64,000 nt of DNA from an uncultured Fretibacterium sp. (lineage in GTDB: Bacteria > Synergistota > Synergistia > Synergistales > Aminobacteriaceae). Made by a program: the position numbers and the translations under genes. Location of the stretch: assembly GCA_937911045.1 (NCBI GenBank), contig CALEPX010000021.1, positions 124,001 to 188,000 on the forward strand, in the 5' to 3' direction. Positions 56,049 through 64,000 of this stretch are shown one piece after another (position 1 is the stretch's first letter; the number at the start of each line of letters is the position of its first letter). The notes below the pieces were generated by a model that was given only the letters and a program-made list of their open reading frames with translations, did no database searches and was not told the origin of the DNA.

Positions 56049-56076
56049 TACTAGAATAGGCGTGAGGAGTATGTCA
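55920..56076 (+). ncRNA. Probable omega RNA / right end of the tnpB element
   Basis: In this family the guide RNA overlaps the 3' end of tnpB and extends to the element end. The last codons contain a potential hairpin (GGGT and ACCC flanking GGGGCATCG), and the sequence GGCGTGAGGAGTATGTCAA after the stop resembles right-end sequences of IS605-type elements. The exact RNA ends are inferred, not seen. Confidence 0.35.
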
Positions 56077-56123
56077 AAAGCTTGCATATAATATTCAGGA
56101 TTAATTTTCAGGAGGTGTGTATT

Positions 56124-57680
56124 TTGAAGTTTCGAAAGAGTTTTGCTGCGTTAATGCTGAGTGTCGCATTTGCGCTGGGATTTGCGGATTTTGTCTTTGC
56201 GTTGACACGTGCGGAATTTTTGTCGGGATTGCTTGAGGCGCGCGGAATTAACTGGACGGAATCTCAGGAATATCATGAGAATCGCGGCGGTGCGATATTT
56301 TTGCTCAGAACTGGAATTGTCACGGATAACGTATCGAATTTGAACGAGCAGGTCACACGTCGTGAGGCGTTGCGCTGGATTATTGAGTCACTGGGCTTGA
56401 AGTTTGAGGCGGAATTGCTCGGGGATTATCCGTCGGGATTTTCGGATATTAGCAATCTTAGCGATTATGAACGAGGCTGTCTTGTTGTCGCGTCGAAAAT
56501 GCAGCCGAATATTCTTGACGCAAGTTCCGGTTCGAAAAAGCAGGCGAAATTTAACGGGAACAGCGCGCTGAGTAAATCTGACATGAAGAAATTTCTCGAG
56601 CGCGTGAAAAATATCAGTCGCAGGAATTTCACGCTGGATGTGATTCGTAATCCGTTGGACGGAATGCGCGTTTTGATTCATCGGGAAGGAGTTTTTTCTG
56701 GGATACCGAGTTGGAGATTTTATATTGACGGGTTCGCGAATAAATCTCAGGCTGAGAATTTGCGCAAATTGCTGAAGGATTTAGCCGTTGAGACGACTAG
56801 CCATCAGACGCACGGGAAATATTTTCTCAGAACGTCCAAGATTGAAGATTATAATATCATTCGCAGGCTATCGAGCTTTATTAAGAGCCGCAAATTGTCG
56901 TATAGAATTTTGCCGTCAGTTTCGAATCCGAACACAGCGATTTTGCCGAAATTTTACGTAATGCTTTATCTTGACCCGTCGTACTGGAGAATTTCGCCGC
57001 TAGTTTCCAAGGCCGGAGCCAAAGCTCTTGATTATTTATCCAGCATGACGAAATTTCACGGGGCTAAAGCGAGCATTAACGCGGGATTTTTTGCGATTAC
57101 GAAACCTGAACGCGGATTCCCGATAGGCGCACTGAAAGTCAACGGGAAAATTCTCAGCACACCGTATGAAGGGCGCGGAACTCTCGGTTGGAATGATGAC
57201 GACGAAGCGATTTTTGCGATCTCAGCTACAAGTCCGTATTTTTATAACGACGCCGGTGAATTAGTCTCGACAGTGAATCCGGATTTTGTCTCGGACGCTA
57301 ATAACTGGTTTGACATGACGAATATAATTCAAGCAGGTCCGTTATTACTGGACGGAGGCGCAGTCGTCGGAAGTTCAGAGGGATTTGACAGCGCGTTATT
57401 ATCAGTACGACATCCGAGATCAGCGATTGGGCTTTCAAGTGAGGGTCAATGGATATTTTTGCTGGTTGACGGACGAAACGGAATGCACGCTTCAGGAGCA
57501 ACGATTTCGGAACTGACAGAAATTTTCCGGTCACATGATATTCCGCACGCATTGAATCTTGACGGCGGCGGTTCGAGCGAGATAATTATCAACGGCAGAA
57601 TTTACAACGCGATTTCTGAAGGGCGCGAACGAATGATAAGTTACGCAATCGGCGCGTTGGCTTTGAATGCGAAAAAATAA
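56124..57680 (+). CDS. Phosphodiester glycosidase-like protein with SLH-like N-terminus
   Basis: 518 residues from the TTG at 56124, with AGGAGGTG just upstream; signal peptide FRKSFAALMLSVAFALGFA. Residues about 30-160 look like S-layer homology repeats (LTRAEFLSGLLEARGI, NLNEQVTRREALRWII). Residues about 190-285 resemble a SPOR-type fold (WRFYIDGFANKSQAENLRKLL). The C-terminal part (about 300-515) is a NAGPA/DUF2233 phosphodiester glycosidase with INAGFF, GPLLLDGG, RHPRSAIGLSSEG and NLDGGGSSE. It would act in the envelope, perhaps removing sugar-1-phosphates or trimming cell-wall polymers. Substrate unknown. Confidence 0.85.
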   Translation: MKFRKSFAALMLSVAFALGFADFVFALTRAEFLSGLLEARGINWTESQEYHENRGGAIFLLRTGIVTDNVSNLNEQVTRREALRWIIESLGLKFEAELLGDYPSGFSDISNLSDYERGCLVVASKMQPNILDASSGSKKQAKFNGNSALSKSDMKKFLERVKNISRRNFTLDVIRNPLDGMRVLIHREGVFSGIPSWRFYIDGFANKSQAENLRKLLKDLAVETTSHQTHGKYFLRTSKIEDYNIIRRLSSFIKSRKLSYRILPSVSNPNTAILPKFYVMLYLDPSYWRISPLVSKAGAKALDYLSSMTKFHGAKASINAGFFAITKPERGFPIGALKVNGKILSTPYEGRGTLGWNDDDEAIFAISATSPYFYNDAGELVSTVNPDFVSDANNWFDMTNIIQAGPLLLDGGAVVGSSEGFDSALLSVRHPRSAIGLSSEGQWIFLLVDGRNGMHASGATISELTEIFRSHDIPHALNLDGGGSSEIIINGRIYNAISEGRERMISYAIGALALNAKK

Positions 57681-57766
57681 TATTTTGCGAATATTTTACG
57701 AATCAGGATTTTGTGCTAGAATAGCCGGAAATGCGAATTTTTTTTTTCGGAGGAATTTTTTAAGAC

Positions 57767-58300
57767 ATGAAAAAGCTTTTGTTAGGCGTAGTATTAGTAG
57801 CAGTTTTAGCAATGACAGTTGTTCCAGCAGTTGCTTGGGACGCGAATAAGCAAAAAGATCTTGGTCAGGATAAGAACAAGATGCAGTGGTGGCTGTTGGA
57901 TTACGGCAAGACTGAAGAGGGCGTGCCATACGCTGTGACTAGAAAATATTACACGAATACGACGGTCAAGAACGAAACGATCGAGTTGTTAATGTCCAAA
58001 TACGGAATCGCTCCTGAATTTGCAGGAAGTTTGTATTTCACGGAATATGGCTACGAATATGATGAGACTGGCAAGAAATTCGCGGTTACATATCTGAGAC
58101 ATTATGACATGCTCGGCAATGAGATTCACGGCACTGTTTACGACGGCACGACTGAAGCAACTCAGAAAACGTTCAACGCAATCGCCGGAATCCCTGCGAA
58201 AGTTGCGCCATATGCACTCGGAAAACCCGTTGCAGCACCGAAAGCAAATCAGCAAAAAGCAGTCCCAACACGAGTAGTTCGTGCGAAAGACAAGAAATAA
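57767..58300 (+). CDS. Small secreted protein of unknown function
   Basis: 177 residues, ATG with GGAGG about 12 bases upstream. Signal peptide MKKLLLGVVLVAVLAMTVVPAVA, mature start WDANKQKD. A mixed Tyr-rich domain with YFTEYGYEYDETG and a Lys/Ala/Pro-rich, basic C-terminus (KAVPTRVVRAKDKK). No family recognised. It has its own terminator downstream, so it may be expressed alone. Confidence 0.8.
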   Translation: MKKLLLGVVLVAVLAMTVVPAVAWDANKQKDLGQDKNKMQWWLLDYGKTEEGVPYAVTRKYYTNTTVKNETIELLMSKYGIAPEFAGSLYFTEYGYEYDETGKKFAVTYLRHYDMLGNEIHGTVYDGTTEATQKTFNAIAGIPAKVAPYALGKPVAAPKANQQKAVPTRVVRAKDKK

Positions 58301-58357
58301 TTATTATGCGGCTATAAACGAATACGAATTTTGACGAATTTTGATTTGAAAGCTAAG

Positions 58358-58383
58358 CTCCCTTCACGCGAGGGAGTTTTTTT
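58358..58383 (+). terminator. Rho-independent terminator after the small secreted protein
   Basis: CTCCCT at 58358-58363 pairs with AGGGAG at 58371-58376, followed by seven T (58377-58383). It lies between that gene and the convergent folC. Confidence 0.9.
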
Positions 58384-58389
58384 CATGCG

Positions 58390-59724
58390 CTATATCTGGA
58401 AATTTTTTCGAATCATGCCGATTAAGTACAAGCTGCCGCAAATTATCGTGACGCGATTTTCGGATTGGGATTTTCTCGCGGCGTTTATCGGGGCGTCGAA
58501 ATTTTCGAGTGAAGGCGAATTTTCCCAGTGAAATTTTCGCGCGCATTTTTCAAGATTTTCGGATTCGAGTGAACGCTTCATGTTTGGGACGCACGTCGGA
58601 TAAATTGACGAGTTCGGAATTGAGTTCAGAATTTTTAAGCATGATTCGTAATCTTTATCACGCATCGCAGCGTAAACTAGACCGATTTTTTCACCGGAGA
58701 ATAATTCTTTCACGCTTTCTGTTAATTTCGCAACACCGTCGGGATTGTGTGCGCCGTCAAGAATCGTTATAGGCTCACGCGAGATTATCTCGAATCGACC
58801 CTTCCAGAACGCGTTTTTCATGCCGTCAAGAATCGTTTGTTCGGTGATTTTCGGGAAAGATTTTCTCACGAGGGAAATTGCGAGTAATGCCAGAGCCGCG
58901 TTGTAAACTTGATACGCGCCGATTAAGTTCGTGCGGATATTTTTCAAGCGCAGATTTTCGGATTCAAAGTCAAAAATATTTCCGTCCGGAGTAATTTTCA
59001 CGTTCGATATTTCAGATTCAGATTTACAGCCAAGAACTAAGCCCTGAGAATTTTTCTCGCGGCAAATTTCCCGGAATAATTTCGTGAGAGATTCGTCGTT
59101 TCCGGCAAAGACCGCGATATTATTTTCCCGAATTACGGCGAATTTTTCACGCGCAATTTTTTCGAGAGTGTCGCCCAAGTATTCCGTGTGATCCATTGAG
59201 ATTGAAGCTATCACGGAGCATTTCACTCGTCCAAGCAAATTCGTCGCGTCAAGCCGTCCGCCTAAGCCAGCTTCGATTATGCCTATGTCGAGATTATTTT
59301 CCTGAGCGAGTAAAAACGCAGCAGCCGTTAATAATTCGAAATATGAAGTCCTGTCACAAGAATTATTATCAAGTTTTGCGATTAATATTTCCAGAGCGTG
59401 AAGCCATTTTTCCGGAGCTAGTTCGTGTGAATTAATCAGCAGTCTTTCGCCGGGTGATTCTAGGTGCGGACTTGAATAGAATCCGGTTTTGTAGCCCGAG
59501 TGCCTGAATATTGATTCGAGAAATGCGCATGTTGAGCCTTTGCCGTTAGTTCCGACGACGTGAATCGCTGGGAAAGAATTTTGCGGATTGTTCACGCTTG
59601 AGAGTAATTTCGCGATTCGTTCGAGACCCGGTTTGATTTGATTATCCGAGTGCAAAAAAAGAAGCCTCTCGACTTCTTCAAAATTTGAGTTTTCGTGTGT
59701 GTAATTTTCGTGTGAAGTTTGCAT
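58390..59724 (-). CDS. folC: Folylpolyglutamate synthase / dihydrofolate synthase
   Basis: 444 residues, GGAGA upstream of the ATG. Mur-ligase-type motifs: VVGTNGKGSTCAFLESIF (P-loop), SSPHLESPGERLLIN, the SIS-MDHTEYLG loop, and DGAHNPDGVAKL. It adds glutamates to folate. It is 6 bp downstream of the SPOR protein gene, at the end of the minus-strand division cluster. Confidence 0.95.
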   Translation of the reverse strand: MQTSHENYTHENSNFEEVERLLFLHSDNQIKPGLERIAKLLSSVNNPQNSFPAIHVVGTNGKGSTCAFLESIFRHSGYKTGFYSSPHLESPGERLLINSHELAPEKWLHALEILIAKLDNNSCDRTSYFELLTAAAFLLAQENNLDIGIIEAGLGGRLDATNLLGRVKCSVIASISMDHTEYLGDTLEKIAREKFAVIRENNIAVFAGNDESLTKLFREICREKNSQGLVLGCKSESEISNVKITPDGNIFDFESENLRLKNIRTNLIGAYQVYNAALALLAISLVRKSFPKITEQTILDGMKNAFWKGRFEIISREPITILDGAHNPDGVAKLTESVKELFSGEKIGLVYAAMRDKDYESCLKILNSIPNSSIYPTCVPNMKRSLESENLEKCARKFHWENSPSLENFDAPINAARKSQSENRVTIICGSLYLIGMIRKNFQI

Positions 59725-59730
59725 GATTAT

Positions 59731-60495
59731 TTATTTCTCCGCCGGTGGGATTGCGTATGAGCTGCCGTAGCCCAGTTTTTTCATCGCATCGACGATTTTG
59801 TTAGCGTCCTGTTTCGAATTGCCTGCTGAGACCCAAACTTTCACGTATTTCGAACCCGGGTTTGAATACACAGTCGTTTTGTAGCCTTTGCTCGATAATT
59901 TCTTAGCTGCGTCCTGAGCGGATTGTTTTGAACCGAACGCTCCGATTTGAACGCGCCATGAACCCGTTTGAGTTTGCTTTTTCGTTGGAGTTTGAGGTTT
60001 TGCAGGCGGCGGAGTTTTTTGTGCGGGTTTCGGTGTTGGTTTTGGTTCGGGTTTTACTGGCTCGACTTTGACAGAAAGATTCGGCTTCGGTTGCGCAGGT
60101 GTTGCCAATGTTGTTGCTAAAGTGTTCGTGACGTTCGGATTATTATTGAACTTGAAATCGAGATTTTCCGGAGCTGAAGCCTGATTTTGCGTTTGAGTTT
60201 CGAGAGTCTGTCTGAGCCTTGTGCGTTCACGTTCTGCCATTAAGACCGGAGAATCTGCGTATGCGCGCGTCGAAGCTATCCCGGGTGAAGATTGCAAGCC
60301 GTTGATGAAAAACTGTCTGCCAGCAACTGCCAAAAGTCCAATCGCAGCAACACCGACAACGGGCAGAATTATGTCACCAAATGACGGCAACACACCTCGT
60401 CGTCGGAATTTTTTCTGCGGAGCGTCACTGATTACGCGATTAAGTGCGCGTCTGTTAGTTCTTGTTTGGTTTTCTGAAAATTGCCGGTTGGTCAT
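59731..60495 (-). CDS. SPOR-domain envelope protein
   Basis: 254 residues from the ATG at 60495 with GAGGAGAG upstream. A basic cytoplasmic N-terminus leads to one membrane helix (about residues 40-60), a Pro/Lys/Thr-rich linker (EPKPTPKPAQKTPPPAK), and a C-terminal SPOR domain (WRVQIGAFGSKQSAQDAAKKL, YVKVWVSAGNSKQDANKIV). SPOR domains bind denuded peptidoglycan at the division site, like FtsN/DedD. The start lies 41 bp inside the ftsZ 3' end, so it is translationally coupled to ftsZ. Confidence 0.93.
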   Translation of the reverse strand: MTNRQFSENQTRTNRRALNRVISDAPQKKFRRRGVLPSFGDIILPVVGVAAIGLLAVAGRQFFINGLQSSPGIASTRAYADSPVLMAERERTRLRQTLETQTQNQASAPENLDFKFNNNPNVTNTLATTLATPAQPKPNLSVKVEPVKPEPKPTPKPAQKTPPPAKPQTPTKKQTQTGSWRVQIGAFGSKQSAQDAAKKLSSKGYKTTVYSNPGSKYVKVWVSAGNSKQDANKIVDAMKKLGYGSSYAIPPAEK

Positions 60496-61714
60496 AAGCT
60501 CTCCTCGGAAGCCCTCTGAAAGGTTCACGTTCATTCTCGCTCGGTGATGAGAGTGGTGCTACTTCGAAATTATTTTCCTGCTGACGACCGCGAGTGTTGT
60601 ACACGTCGTAAATATTTCGCCCTGGTCTTCTGATAGGTGGCTGAGATCTTTCAGGCTGCTGAACTGGCGGTTTTTGCTCTTCGGGTGGATCTTGACGCTT
60701 AGTTTTTGTGCCAGTCTTGACGTTTGGACGCTGATTGGGTTTTGCATTCTCCGGGAAAGTTGCTATTAAAGTTACGTGGACTTTCTCGCCGAGTTCTTCG
60801 TCAATGACGTGTCCCCAGATTACCTGAGCGTCTTCATCAGCAGTTTCCTCGATGATTTTCGCGGCGTCGGACATTTCTTTGAGCGTAATTTCTGTGCCGG
60901 TTGTTACGTTCATGAGAATGCCGTTCGCGCCCTCGACCGGAGCGGACATCAACGGTGAAGTCAGAGCGTTTCGTGCCGCAAGTTCTGCGCGATTCTCACC
61001 TTCGCCCTCGCCCATTCCCATTATTGCAGTCCCAGCGTGAGTTAATACTGCGCGAATATCAGCAAAATCCAGATTTACAAAGCCAGATTTCGTGATCAAA
61101 TCCGTTACGCCTTGAACAGCTTGACGCAAAACTTCATCGACTTTCTTGTAAGCGTCAACTATGCGCATTTTGTCACCGGCAATCGTGAGCAATTTCTCGT
61201 TCTCAACAACCAGAAGCGCGTCAACATTTTTCTTGAGTTCTTCAATACCAGCCAGAGCGGTTTTCATTCGCCGCCCCATCTCGAATAAAAACGGCAACGT
61301 CACAACACCGACAACAAGAACATTCATGTCCTTCGCAGCCTGAGCAATTACCGGAGCAGCACCTGTCCCAGTTCCACCGCCCATTCCTGCCGTAACGAAT
61401 AACATGTCAGCATCGGCTATATATTCTTTTATGCGATCTATGCTCTCTTTCGCAGCAGCGTTTCCAACAGCAGGGTCAGCACCCGCTCCAAGTCCGCGCG
61501 TCAAAGTCTCACCCAGAATTATCTTGTTCGGAGCTAAATTCATGTCCAAAGCTCGTCCGTCAGTATTCGCCGCAACGAAATCAACACCCTGAACGTTACT
61601 TTCGATTATGTGATTCAGAGCATTTCCGCCGCCACCGCCGACACCAAAGACTACGATTTTCTCATTCTGCTTCGTATTATTATTTGTAAGTTTGAATAAT
61701 TGATCCTGATTCAT
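60455..61714 (-). CDS. ftsZ: Cell division protein FtsZ
   Basis: 419 residues from the ATG at 61714, GGAGGAGGATG being upstream. Tubulin signature GMGGGTGTGAAPV, GGGGGNALNHII at the N-terminus, T7-type NLDFADI; a flexible Pro/Gln/Arg-rich linker and the conserved C-terminal peptide (DQPAIFRKPNKN) for FtsA/ZipA binding. The ring-forming GTPase of division. Confidence 0.97.
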   Translation of the reverse strand: MNQDQLFKLTNNNTKQNEKIVVFGVGGGGGNALNHIIESNVQGVDFVAANTDGRALDMNLAPNKIILGETLTRGLGAGADPAVGNAAAKESIDRIKEYIADADMLFVTAGMGGGTGTGAAPVIAQAAKDMNVLVVGVVTLPFLFEMGRRMKTALAGIEELKKNVDALLVVENEKLLTIAGDKMRIVDAYKKVDEVLRQAVQGVTDLITKSGFVNLDFADIRAVLTHAGTAIMGMGEGEGENRAELAARNALTSPLMSAPVEGANGILMNVTTGTEITLKEMSDAAKIIEETADEDAQVIWGHVIDEELGEKVHVTLIATFPENAKPNQRPNVKTGTKTKRQDPPEEQKPPVQQPERSQPPIRRPGRNIYDVYNTRGRQQENNFEVAPLSSPSENEREPFRGLPRRAYDQPAIFRKPNKN

Positions 61715-61772
61715 CGTGCACCCAACATCCTCCTCCATGTGACAGAGATACACCAAAAATTATTTTGCAAGT

Positions 61773-61778
61773 ATTATA
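61773..61778 (-). promoter_or_regulatory. -10 element in the ftsA-ftsZ gap
   Basis: TATAAT (minus strand, 61778-61773) about 59 nt before the ftsZ ATG suggests ftsZ has its own promoter in addition to read-through from ftsA. The -35 is poor. Confidence 0.4.
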
Positions 61779-61837
61779 TCATTCTATCAAGTTTACAAGT
61801 TTTAGCCACAAATTTAGCTTTAGCGCGTCAGAATAAT

Positions 61838-63430
61838 TCAGAATAAATCTTTGAGCTTGTTCCCCAAATCAGTCAGGAAATTGCTCAAAGTCTCACGTGT
61901 AGATTTCTTGTCATCTTCGCCGTCGTAGCCATCGTCTGTGTAATACGCACTGTCGCCGTCATCGAGATAATTATTATTATTCTGAGTATAGCCGTCGTCA
62001 TAATCACGTTCACGATCGCGATCATCATTATCATCATAATCAGAATAATCGTCATCTAGTTCGCTCGTTCCAGAGTCAGGATAATCATCGTCAATATTCC
62101 TGAGTTCACGCGCTGAGCCACGCCTCCTGTCGCCCTGAGATCGAAAACCTGATCTTGTATCCTGAGATTCGCCTCGTTCGGGTCTGTCGGGTCTATCAGG
62201 ATTTGAATTTGAACCCGCACCTGATTTATATCGCCTCGAAAGTCCCGGCAGCGGTGTGTTCGGCGGAATGAACATGTACGGGTCACGCTCGATTAATTTC
62301 AAGTATCGCAAAATCCCAGCCGCGCTAACGTCAAATGCGTTATTATGTCCGTATTGCATCTCGTAAACCGGTTTGTCAACAGGTCTGACTGGTAATTGCA
62401 GAATCGCTTCGACAACTCGTTCAATCCCGGGTGTATACGAAACTCCGCCTGACAAAATCACGCCGCCCGGAAATAACTGCGGATCGTATCCTTCGAGTTC
62501 AGCGCGTACGTAATCTCCGAATAATTCTTCAATGCGAGCAACGACAACTTCGAGAGCAACGTCAATATCAATTCCTTCACTTTTCAAAGCGTCTTCTTCG
62601 TCCGGGATAAAAATTCTGCGCTTATTAGTCTCAGCCTCACGCAGCGACATGTGCAGCACAGTCGATAAATCATTCGTGATGTGATTGCCGCCGATTGGAA
62701 TGCTCTTGACAGCAAAAACTCGCCCGCCTCTGAAAATCGTTATGCCAGTACAGCCGCCTCCAACACAGATCGAAATGCAGCCAGCTCTCATCTCGTCCTC
62801 GTAAACCGAACCCAATGCAGACGCAAGCGGCTTTAATAACACGCCGACATCTTCGCGGACTTCGAGACCAGCATTCTGAACGCAAGTTATAACGTTTGAG
62901 ATATACGTCACAGGACACGCAACAGTCTGAAGCATTACGTCAAGTTTTGTGCCGTTCATGTTGAGAGGATTTTCTACGGGGCGATCGTCTAAGTCATAAT
63001 GCACTGGAATCGTATGCAACGGGAACATGTTATTCGGGAGAGCAAGTCTATTTTTCGCAGTTCCGATTACGCGTTCGAGATCTTTTTTGCGGACTATTTG
63101 AGCGTCACTGCCACCACCGATTACAACCATGCCCGGTGTCATTATGCTTTTCACGTCCATCGCGTTGAAAGCAACAACTACGTTACGACGAAGCCGTTCA
63201 GCCGAAATTCCCGTCACATTCACAGCGTCCTCGAAAGCGCGCACGATTGATTTCTGGACTTCAATCGGGTTGACAATTATGCCCTTGGAAATCCCTCTCG
63301 ATGCTGCCTCACCCAAGCCAATGACACGAACAGATTCAGAATAACGCGAATCGTTCTTTGCTACAACAATCGTGGTATTCGTCGTTCCAATACTCAGACC
63401 TGTCAAAAGGTCATCAGATCTCCCCGGCAT
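61838..63430 (-). CDS. ftsA: Cell division protein FtsA with long acidic linker
   Basis: 530 residues, about 110 longer than typical FtsA. The actin-like core (residues 1-400) has GLSIGTTNTTIVVA, the FtsA 1C domain, VGGGCTGITIF and ILSGGVSYTPGI. A Gly/Ser/Arg then Asp/Tyr-rich disordered linker (about 404-510, with DDDYSDYDDNDD) separates the core from a C-terminal amphipathic helix (RETLSNFLTDLGNKLKDLF) that would tether it to the membrane. It links the FtsZ ring to the membrane. ATG has AAGGGGA upstream. Confidence 0.94.
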   Translation of the reverse strand: MPGRSDDLLTGLSIGTTNTTIVVAKNDSRYSESVRVIGLGEAASRGISKGIIVNPIEVQKSIVRAFEDAVNVTGISAERLRRNVVVAFNAMDVKSIMTPGMVVIGGGSDAQIVRKKDLERVIGTAKNRLALPNNMFPLHTIPVHYDLDDRPVENPLNMNGTKLDVMLQTVACPVTYISNVITCVQNAGLEVREDVGVLLKPLASALGSVYEDEMRAGCISICVGGGCTGITIFRGGRVFAVKSIPIGGNHITNDLSTVLHMSLREAETNKRRIFIPDEEDALKSEGIDIDVALEVVVARIEELFGDYVRAELEGYDPQLFPGGVILSGGVSYTPGIERVVEAILQLPVRPVDKPVYEMQYGHNNAFDVSAAGILRYLKLIERDPYMFIPPNTPLPGLSRRYKSGAGSNSNPDRPDRPERGESQDTRSGFRSQGDRRRGSARELRNIDDDYPDSGTSELDDDYSDYDDNDDRDRERDYDDGYTQNNNNYLDDGDSAYYTDDGYDGEDDKKSTRETLSNFLTDLGNKLKDLF

Positions 63431-63525
63431 CTTTGTTAATCCCCTTCTTTTTCTTGAAATATTAATTGCTTCATAAGCATTCCGTCTTTCTTTCGATTCA
63501 TAATTTATATTTTGTGCAAGTTATA

Positions 63526-64000
63526 TTATAACGCTTTGATTACTATTTTGCCTTCATATGTAGCGTCGATTATGTGATTGCCGCCCTCACGCGCAAGCTC
63601 TTCAAACACGTCCTCGATTAGCAAGCCAAGATCCTGTTCAGAATATTTATCGCGTTGAATAAACACTTTGAATTTTTGCGAATTTCTCTCAAGATTCAAC
63701 ACGAACAAATCCGAACCAGCGCGTCTTTCCCAAGTTACTTCCGAGACAAACTCAAACCAGCTGTAATCGCGAAAATAATTCAGGAAATTTTCCATCATGT
63801 TAGTCGGCAACGGTGTCTTGAAAACTCCGAATAACGGCATCGTATCATCGCTGCTGACTCCTGCGCCCGTGTAATCTAAACGAAAATCAGGATTAGGCAA
63901 ATCTTTCGGGATTCTCCAGATTATTTTGGGATCGTTCCCGTGAAAATTCCGGTTAATTTCGTCATCGAGTGCCCACATTTTACCGTCACGCGATATGTAC
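63526..64000 (-). CDS. FtsQ/DivIB-like division protein, C-terminal part only
   Basis: The frame is open to the window edge (158 codons visible; ATG 63978 is probably internal, since YISRDGKMWALDDEI reads as a continuous domain). The end IIDATYEGKIVIKAL resembles the last strand of FtsQ, the YISRDGKMW phrase its beta domain, and the place directly before ftsA is the usual position of ftsQ. The sequence match itself is weak, so the name rests largely on context. The N-terminal helix and POTRA domain would lie outside the window. Confidence 0.6.
   Translation of the reverse strand, partial: YISRDGKMWALDDEINRNFHGNDPKIIWRIPKDLPNPDFRLDYTGAGVSSDDTMPLFGVFKTPLPTNMMENFLNYFRDYSWFEFVSEVTWERRAGSDLFVLNLERNSQKFKVFIQRDKYSEQDLGLLIEDVFEELAREGGNHIIDATYEGKIVIKAL

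Overview
The window looks like a chromosomal segment of a diderm, flagellated, probably anaerobic gut-type bacterium, most likely a member of the Synergistota. The evidence is a secreted protein (46558..47292) with a C-terminal tail of the Synergist-CTERM type, L- and P-ring flagellar genes (which imply an outer membrane) placed behind mreB, [FeFe]-hydrogenase maturases, and a moderately AT-rich base composition. The taxonomic call is inference, not proof. No rRNA, tRNA or CRISPR array was seen. The one clear housekeeping RNA is RNase P RNA (rnpB).

Layout. 1-5 kb: the 5' part of a very long Pro/Glu-repeat protein, divergent from a giant flagellin. 5-8.5 kb: hemC, a cobA-hemD fusion and a secreted esterase. 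8.5-12.6 kb: hicAB, then hydG, a tail-anchored ankyrin protein and hydF. 12.6-19.3 kb: a glycosyltransferase with a 7-bp repeat in its reading frame, a decayed yefM-yoeB pair, an ABC exporter, a BACON-domain toxin-like protein and rarA. 19.3-23.7 kb: a MATE exporter, a CobD/HisC-like aminotransferase, a Ski2-like helicase and rnpB. 23.7-32 kb: a phosphopantetheinyl transferase and a surface-glycan cluster (five glycosyltransferase-type genes plus an AlgJ/AlgI-like O-acetylation pair); one glycosyltransferase is split by an 11-bp poly-C tract. 32-38.3 kb: a sucrose/glucoside-type PTS permease with a HAD phosphatase, an Rpn-type nuclease, and hisF-hisIE-cbiF. 38.4-44.3 kb: a 1,969-residue papain-family peptidase with tandem Ig-like modules. 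44.4-52.7 kb: small repair and metabolic genes, a CTERM protein, mreB and flgF-flgG-flgA-flgH-flgI. 52.7-58.3 kb: amylosucrase behind a structured RNA leader, a lone tnpB, a phosphodiester glycosidase-like protein and a small secreted protein. 58.4-64 kb: ftsQ-like (partial), ftsA, ftsZ, a SPOR protein and folC.

Themes. Cell-surface variation stands out: two family-2 glycosyltransferases carry simple-sequence repeats (a 7-bp repeat and a poly-C tract) whose copy number would switch the reading frame on or off, inside or near a glycan cluster. Tetrapyrrole/corrinoid genes (hemC, cobA-hemD, cbiF, a CobD-like gene) are scattered. The PTS permease and amylosucrase fit sucrose use. The most novel-looking items are the phase-variable glycosyltransferases, a roughly 135-nt structured leader before amylosucrase, the ankyrin protein inside the hydrogenase-maturation operon, the flagellin with a beta-helix-like insert, and FtsA with a long acidic linker.
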